The notes beneath the pieces were generated by a model. It was not told the DNA's origin. It worked only from the letters and a program-made list of their open reading frames with translations, and searched no databases. A stretch of 38,323 bases of DNA from QHCA01 sp003244095. Lineage in GTDB: Bacteria > Actinomycetota > Actinomycetes > Mycobacteriales > QHCA01. The position numbers and the translations under genes are program-made. Every line of letters starts with the position of its first letter. The first letter of the stretch is position 1. Below, one piece after another: positions 33,667 through 38,323 of the stretch. The stretch spans positions 1-38,323 of the forward strand of contig JBBQNN010000036.1 in NCBI GenBank assembly GCA_038329965.1, given 5' to 3'.

Positions 33667-34950
33667 TCATCTCGGGAGGTGCTCATCCTCGGCATCCGCT
33701 GGCGCAGGCAACCGATCCGTGCCAGCCGCCGCGTCCAGCCGGGCGCGGTAGACGACGGGCTTGACCGTTGCGACCACTTCGGTGGCGGTGTGCCAGCGCA
33801 GCAGAGGCTCCTCGGCTAGAGCGTTGATCACCACCGCCATGACCCAATCGGGGTTTGTCTCGGCCTTGTCAAGTTCGTTGGCGGTGACGTAGACGGTTGG
33901 CGCCGGGCCGCTGGTGGCCTTGACCTCGATACACAGCCGGGCGTCAGCCAGGGTGGCGGTGATGTCCCACCCGCACTTTTCGCGATCCACGTGCTCGACC
34001 TTCCAAGGCGGCGAGAAGTACGCCGTGACCATGTCCATGCCGACCTTCTCCACGGCCTGCGGGTCGACGCTGTGCCCCTGCCCGGCGGTGAGCTCCCGTG
34101 CTCCGTCGCTGATGGCCTTGGCGGCTGGGTCGGTGGGCAGGTTGTCGAAGACCGACGGCCATTCTTGTAAGTAGCAGAAGGCCTGCCACAGGAACTCCTT
34201 GGCGTGCTCCAAGTCCACGAACGACGTGCCCGGTAGCGCTTCGAGCGCCTCCCGGAGCAGGTCGTTGCTCCAGTAGGCAAGCCGCCCGAGGCTAAGGCCG
34301 GTGCTGTCGGAGTTCGGCATGGGGAGCCCGAAGACCACCCTCCCGATGTCTTGCTTGCCCTTGCCGTTGCCGCTCTCGTACGGCAGCAGTGCGATGAAGC
34401 GCTGCGGCTGCATGACGCAGAGGACTTTCGTGAGCAGGACGACGCCGACGCCGTAGGTGTTGCTCACCATGTCGGTCAGGCGGTCTTCCTCATCGCCCGG
34501 GCCGCGCAGCAGGTATTCGATGGTCCCGCGGAGGCTCGCTGCCGTGGCTTCCGGCCCGTTCTCGTTCCAGCCCCTATAAAACGTACCGAGGTTGCCGGGC
34601 GCAGCCATCATCGGCGACGTGATGAAGGCCCAGAGGTCGTCGGGGGTGGCGGCTGTCACGGCTTCCGGGCCGCTGAAGATCGCCCGGTTTCGGGCTGCGT
34701 ACTCGTGCACCTCGGGACTCGGCTCCGGTTGCGTTAGCAGGTAGCGGGCCTTCAGGTCCGCGAGGAGTGCGGCGGTGTCGACCGGGATCTGGTCGGCCCT
34801 GGGGAAGGCCGCACGCGCCTCGGTCAGGGTCCGCACCCGCCTTCCCCCACGCCGCGCCGGGGGAGGGGGAGGCGGGGAAGCTAGATACGCGGCGATCGCC
34901 GCCTCGCAACTGGGGCAGCCCGGCACCGTTCGGATGTGATCGCAGGTCAT
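33667..34950 (-). CDS. DUF3883-like putative nuclease with N-terminal zinc motif
   Basis: 427 residues from the ATG at 34950 (an earlier start at 35046 adds a junk-like leader). The N-terminus reads MTCDHIRTVPGCPSCEAA, with Cys, His and a CxxC that could bind zinc. The middle (residues about 100-270) contains WAFITSPMMAAPGNLGTFYR and TDMVSNTYGVGVVLLTKVL, which I cannot assign. The C-terminal domain reads AVEKVGMDMVTAYF, then GWDITATLADARLCIEVKAT: Asp329, Glu342 and Lys344 give the D...ExK pattern of PD-(D/E)xK nucleases as in DUF3883/NO VEIN-like domains. Such domains occur in restriction and phage-defence proteins. A DNA-cutting role is inferred. Confidence 0.7.
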   Translation of the reverse strand: MTCDHIRTVPGCPSCEAAIAAYLASPPPPPPARRGGRRVRTLTEARAAFPRADQIPVDTAALLADLKARYLLTQPEPSPEVHEYAARNRAIFSGPEAVTAATPDDLWAFITSPMMAAPGNLGTFYRGWNENGPEATAASLRGTIEYLLRGPGDEEDRLTDMVSNTYGVGVVLLTKVLCVMQPQRFIALLPYESGNGKGKQDIGRVVFGLPMPNSDSTGLSLGRLAYWSNDLLREALEALPGTSFVDLEHAKEFLWQAFCYLQEWPSVFDNLPTDPAAKAISDGARELTAGQGHSVDPQAVEKVGMDMVTAYFSPPWKVEHVDREKCGWDITATLADARLCIEVKATSGPAPTVYVTANELDKAETNPDWVMAVVINALAEEPLLRWHTATEVVATVKPVVYRARLDAAAGTDRLPAPADAEDEHLPR

Positions 34951-35126
34951 ACGCGAACTATGCCGCCCCACGGTGACGCGAGTCCGCGGCCGGCCTGAAC
35001 TGCCTCGCCCTTCACCGGCGACGTCAACAGGTCTGCTACGCGGCATGTGCGGATGTCCGGTGTCTCCGAGTGCGGGCGGACCGAGAACGCCAGCGACTGG
35101 TCCCCTCGCTGCAGTCGCGGTGCAGA

Positions 35127-35495
35127 ATGATGCCCATGATCGGACGACTGAGGACCGTGGTGTTCGATGCGGCCGACATGGACGCAGAGGCGCAGTTCTG
35201 GTCGGCGCTGCTCGACATCCCGGTCGTGCATCGCTCGGAAGACTGGACGACTCTTCAAGGCCGCGACGTCCGACTCGCGGTGCAGCCGGCTCCAGACCAC
35301 GTGCCGCCGCACTGGCCCGACCCGTCGCGTCCGCAGCAGCTTCACCTCGACATCGAAGTAGCCGATGTTGATCAGGCGGAACGGGAGGTGCTGGCGCTCG
35401 GCGCCCGTCGCCTGCCCGATCCGCCGGACGCCGAAGACTTCCGCGTATACGCCGACCCTGCCGGGCACCCCTTCTGCCTGGTGTTCAACAACTGA
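35127..35495 (+). CDS. VOC (glyoxalase-like) protein
   Basis: 122 residues with the glyoxalase_6 pattern: LRTVVFDAADMDAEAQFWSA at the start, QQLHLDIEVADVDQAEREVL in the second half, and FRVYADPAGHPFCLVF at the end. ATGs at 35127, 35130 and 35136 are all possible starts. It is divergent from the nuclease gene by about 180 bases. The function is unknown; these small dioxygenase or resistance-like proteins are common in actinomycetes. Confidence 0.88.
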   Translation: MMPMIGRLRTVVFDAADMDAEAQFWSALLDIPVVHRSEDWTTLQGRDVRLAVQPAPDHVPPHWPDPSRPQQLHLDIEVADVDQAEREVLALGARRLPDPPDAEDFRVYADPAGHPFCLVFNN

Positions 35496-35673
35496 CGACC
35501 TGCATTTCGCGGCTATCAAGCGGCGGCCAGGGGCGCTCCCACGGCGGCAGATGAGGGCATCGGACGCGCTGTGCCCAGTTGTCGCACTGCGCTGCGAAGA
35601 TCGCACTAGCGTGAACAGGTGGGCAGTGCGGGGTGCGGCGGCTTGAGTGAGTCGACCGAGAGGGGGTGCAGCC

Positions 35674-36822
35674 GTGGCTAGTCGGGTCAGCGTCGCGCCC
35701 CACATGTTCCGCTGGGCTGTCGACCGCTCAGGGCGGTCCGCCGGGGAACTTGCGAAGTTCCCGATCGCGGCCTGGGAGGCAGGCGTCACCCAGCCGACGA
35801 TGCGGCAACTCGAGGACTTCGCCCGGGCGACCTACGTTCCGGTGGGGTTCCTCTTCCTCGACGAGCCGCCGCGAGAGGTCGTGCCGATCCCGGATTTCCG
35901 GACGTTCCGCGACGCCGGCGTTCGACGCGCTTCCCCCAACTTGCTCGACACGATCTACGCGTGCGAGCAACGCCAAGAGTGGTTCCGTTCATTTGCCGAA
36001 GTGCATGGCAGTGAACCCGTGGCGTTGGTGGCCAGCCTGACCCTCGACGTGTCGGTGGCCGAGGCGGCCGAGAGCTTGCGTGAGCAATTGGGCTTCGGGC
36101 TCGATCGCCGGGTCGACTACGCGAACTGGACTGCGGCTCTGAGCGGCCTGAGTGAGCACGCCGAGGACGCCGGAGTACTCGTGATGATCAACGGCGTCGT
36201 AGGCAGCAACACTCAACGCCGCCTTGATTCGACCGAGTTCCGTGGCTTCGCGCTCGCCGATGATCTCGCGCCGGTGGTCTTCGTCAACGGCGCCGACACC
36301 AAGGCCGCGCAGATCTTCACCCTCGCCCACGAGCTTGCCCACATCAGCCTGGGGGAGTCAGCGGTTTCCCGTCCCGATCTGGCTGAACTCGACGACGCTG
36401 AGCGCTCCGAACGCTGGTGTAACCAGGTCGCTGCCGAACTACTGGTGCCGCAAGCTTCTCTGCGCAAGGCGTATCAGCCGCGTGCCGCCCTAACCGCTGA
36501 ACTCGACCGCCTAGCCAAGGTCTACAAGGTCTCCACCCTCGTCGTCCTTCGCCGAATTGCTGACTCGGGTCTGTTACACGGGACGCGGTATCGCGATGCC
36601 TACGAGGCCGAGTTGGCTCGCGTGATCGATCTTGCTGGGGAGCGCAGCCCCGGCGGAAGCTTTTACAACACCACACCAGTCCGCGTCAGCAAGCGGTTCG
36701 CGCGTGCGCTCATCTCCGACACCCTTGAAGGACGCACGTCCCACCGCGATGCCTTCCGACTTCTCGGCTCCAAAAAGCTCTCGGCGTTCCAGGAGCTTGG
36801 TCAGCGACTCGGCGTCGCCTGA
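35674..36822 (+). CDS. ImmA/IrrE-type metallopeptidase with N-terminal HTH-like region
   Basis: 382 residues from a GTG at 35674 with GAGAGGGGG upstream. Residues 1-65 resemble an XRE-type repressor head (AAWEAGVTQPTMRQLEDFAR) but the HTH is weak. The peptidase domain has the zinc motif AHELAH (His219, Glu220, His223) and CNQVAAELLVP downstream supplying the third ligand. ImmA/IrrE peptidases cut repressors or act as antitoxin-like partners. Its TGA overlaps the ATG of the DUF4411 gene by one base, a tight pair found in toxin-antitoxin-like modules. Confidence 0.92.
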   Translation: MASRVSVAPHMFRWAVDRSGRSAGELAKFPIAAWEAGVTQPTMRQLEDFARATYVPVGFLFLDEPPREVVPIPDFRTFRDAGVRRASPNLLDTIYACEQRQEWFRSFAEVHGSEPVALVASLTLDVSVAEAAESLREQLGFGLDRRVDYANWTAALSGLSEHAEDAGVLVMINGVVGSNTQRRLDSTEFRGFALADDLAPVVFVNGADTKAAQIFTLAHELAHISLGESAVSRPDLAELDDAERSERWCNQVAAELLVPQASLRKAYQPRAALTAELDRLAKVYKVSTLVVLRRIADSGLLHGTRYRDAYEAELARVIDLAGERSPGGSFYNTTPVRVSKRFARALISDTLEGRTSHRDAFRLLGSKKLSAFQELGQRLGVA

Positions 36823-37304
36823 TGTACCTGCTGGACTCGGACGTTTTCATCGACGCAAAGAACCGTCACTACGGCTTCGACATCGTGCCCGCCTTCTGGG
36901 ATTGGCTGTCCCAGGCCCACGACGACGGTCGAGTCTTTACCGTCGACCGTTGCGCTCAGGAGGTCCTCGCAGGCGGGGATGAGCTGTCTGACTGGATGCG
37001 GGCCCAAGCGCCCTCGTTCGCGATCAAGCCGTCAGCGGACGACCAAGCCGCTCTGCAAACCGTGAGTCGCTGGGCGGTCTCCTCGAACTACCGCCAGGGT
37101 GCGGCTGCTGCATTCCTCTCCGCCGGCGACTACTTCCTCGTAGCGCAGGCGCTGTCTCGGGGGTACACGGTCGTGACTCAGGAAGAGCCGGCACCGATGT
37201 CCCAGAAAAAAATCAAGATCCCTGACGCCTGCAACGCTGTCGGGGTCCAGTGGATGTCGCCGTTCAGCATGCTGCGGCTCGAAGGTGCTCGCTTCAACTT
37301 GTGA
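36822..37304 (+). CDS. DUF4411 PIN-like protein (probable toxin)
   Basis: 160 residues. It opens MYLLDSDVFIDAKNRHYGFD and continues VPAFWDWL, the hallmark of DUF4411, a PIN-like nuclease family; acidic residues at 6, 11, 20 and in SAGDYFLVAQAL and TVVTQEEP fit a metal-binding RNase site. Length fits the family. It overlaps the ImmA/IrrE gene stop (TGATG), so both are co-translated. The expected role is an RNA-cutting toxin held by the upstream partner; this is known for PIN toxins and inferred here. Confidence 0.88.
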   Translation: MYLLDSDVFIDAKNRHYGFDIVPAFWDWLSQAHDDGRVFTVDRCAQEVLAGGDELSDWMRAQAPSFAIKPSADDQAALQTVSRWAVSSNYRQGAAAAFLSAGDYFLVAQALSRGYTVVTQEEPAPMSQKKIKIPDACNAVGVQWMSPFSMLRLEGARFNL

Positions 37305-37484
37305 CATAGGACGCCGCTCGTGCCGCCCCGAGGCTTGCGGATCGACAACAGGCGCGCTCATCGGCATGAGCGGATGCGTCCGAACTGGCACTACCTCGAT
37401 CCTCGAGGGCGGGAGGCGGCCGAGTTCGCTGAGCCGGGAGAACTCGCTTTTCCGGTTGGCGGCCCAGTGGGACTATCGGTCTCA

Positions 37485-38021
37485 ATGTTGAGGCCCACCC
37501 TGTTCTTGGTAGTCGGCTTGCCGGGTTGTGGCAAGACGACTGCCGCACGGCACTTCGAGGCCGAGCACGCCGCACTTCGACTGACCAAAGACGAGTGGAT
37601 GAAGGCGCTGTACGGTGCCGAGAATCCGTCGCCGGCTAGTGACGTGATCGAGGGTCGACTCATCACGATCGGGCTCCGCGTTCTGACTCTCGGCACCAAC
37701 GTGGCACTCGACTTTGGCCTGTGGCGCCGGGACGAACGGTCAGCGCTCCGGCACGCCGGCGAGCAAGCCGGCGCGTCCGTCGTGATGTGGTACACCGCGA
37801 TAACTCTTGAAGAGCAGCGGAGACGTCAGAACATCCGGCTGTCAACGGATCCACACGCGACATGGCCGATGTCCGACGAAGAACTCACCACCTGGGCCGG
37901 AGGGTTCAACGTGCCGACCGCCGGCGAACTCAAAGGCACCGAGCCAATCGACCCTCCACCCGAGGGGTTCGCTTCGTGGCCGGAGTGGATGCAGCAGCGG
38001 TGGCCCGCGAGGGTCGGCTGA
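37485..38021 (+). CDS. P-loop kinase-like ATPase (AAA_33 type)
   Basis: 178 residues starting MLRPTLFLVVGLPGCGKTT, with the Walker A at residues 11-19. Next come RLTKDEWMKALYG, where the Asp is likely a base or Mg ligand, NVALDFGLWRRDERSALR (Walker B-like with the family's NV.LD.G...) and EEQRRRQNIR, a lid with arginines. This is the layout of small kinases related to zeta toxins and polynucleotide kinases, many of unknown substrate. The same frame is open back to 37320, but the ATG at 37485 directly before the Walker A strand fits the family. It follows the toxin-like pair by 180 bases. Confidence 0.88.
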   Translation: MLRPTLFLVVGLPGCGKTTAARHFEAEHAALRLTKDEWMKALYGAENPSPASDVIEGRLITIGLRVLTLGTNVALDFGLWRRDERSALRHAGEQAGASVVMWYTAITLEEQRRRQNIRLSTDPHATWPMSDEELTTWAGGFNVPTAGELKGTEPIDPPPEGFASWPEWMQQRWPARVG

Positions 38022-38063
38022 TCTGTGTTGGACGGGAGCCTGCTCTATGCGCTCCTTTGTCCG

Positions 38064-38130
38064 TGGCCATGGAAAAGTCCCCGGTAGTGGCCAAGTCGAG
38101 GTCCTCGCTGGTGGCCAAGTAAAAGTCCCC
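38064..38130 (+). repeat. IS21-type terminal repeats (three units, 24-bp period)
   Basis: Units beginning TGGCCA at 38064, 38088 and 38112 share the form TGGCCAAGTAAAAGTCCCC with the middle one most diverged. IS21-family ends carry such repeats as transposase-binding sites. The element's left end is probably near 38058-38064; the right end lies outside the window. Confidence 0.75.
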
Positions 38131-38222
38131 ACTCTTCGTTCGTCGTGTTGGCCGGGAGTGTGAGGCCTGGGCGGTGACGGTTGCGGTGTCTGCCAGTCAC
38201 CGCACCGCCCAGGGAGCTTCCA

Positions 38223-38323
38223 TTGAAGTCTGCGAGGGAACGTATGGACATCATTTCGGCCTACCGCGTGGTGGGCACCTATCGTGGGGCTGCTGCGATC
38301 AGCGGTACCACACCGAAGACGGT
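38223..38323 (+). CDS. IS21-family transposase (IstA-like), start only
   Basis: The first 33 codons are present and the gene runs off the window. From TTG 38223, with AGGGAGC upstream, it reads LKSARERMDIISAYRVVGTY then RGAAAISGTTPKTV, the HTH that opens IstA transposases (MKS.EERM.I..AYR.VGTYRGAA...GTTHKTV). The 24-bp repeats just upstream support it. The catalytic core and istB lie outside the window, so its integrity cannot be judged. Confidence 0.88.
   Translation, partial: MKSARERMDIISAYRVVGTYRGAAAISGTTPKT

Overview
The window is high-GC DNA with mostly G/C third codon positions, GTG and TTG starts, and overlapping stop/start codons. The genes (type I PKS, NRPS with an MbtH partner, DUF4411, IS21 and IS256 transposases, actinobacterial-style pseudogenes) point to a filamentous actinomycete. 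The genus cannot be fixed from the sequence. No complete rRNA, tRNA or CRISPR array is present.

Region 1 (1-17278) is part of a hybrid PKS/NRPS biosynthetic gene cluster. A type I PKS gene starts at 1626, reads leftward and runs off the window after its ketosynthase. Divergent from it is a tightly coupled operon: MbtH-like protein, NRPS1 (C-A-T plus an unusual tail), a tandem acyl-CoA dehydrogenase fusion, an MFS exporter, NRPS2 and a sulfotransferase. The three junctions from NRPS1 to NRPS2 overlap by 3-4 bases. NRPS2 is the most unusual gene. Between an intact first C domain and an intact A-T-C block it carries about 790 residues that read as a decayed adenylation domain followed by a decayed condensation domain, with no carrier protein between them. 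No thioesterase is visible, and NRPS2 ends in an intact C domain.

Region 2 (17279-29990) mixes intact small stress and resistance genes with many broken ones. Intact: an AlkA-like glycosylase, a VOC protein divergent from a MarR regulator with two matched operators, an ABM monooxygenase, an Rrf2/MFS/FAD-oxidase operon with two matching operator boxes, and a secreted PL7 alginate lyase. Broken: AhpD-like, YhgE-like membrane protein, DUF3995, TPR, serine resolvase, methyltransferase, SDR, IS256 transposase, DUF4041 and an unidentified ORF.

Region 3 (30015-31481) is one GT39/ArnT-like membrane glycosyltransferase.

Region 4 (31691-38323) begins with the 3' part of a tRNA-Ala(GGC), a typical integration scar, followed by three tandem 12-bp repeats. 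It then holds a Fic protein, a VOC remnant, a small unknown gene, a putative DUF3883-type nuclease, a VOC protein, an ImmA/IrrE-DUF4411 pair (toxin-antitoxin-like), a P-loop kinase and the left end of an IS21 element. This resembles a mobile island with defence or stress cargo.
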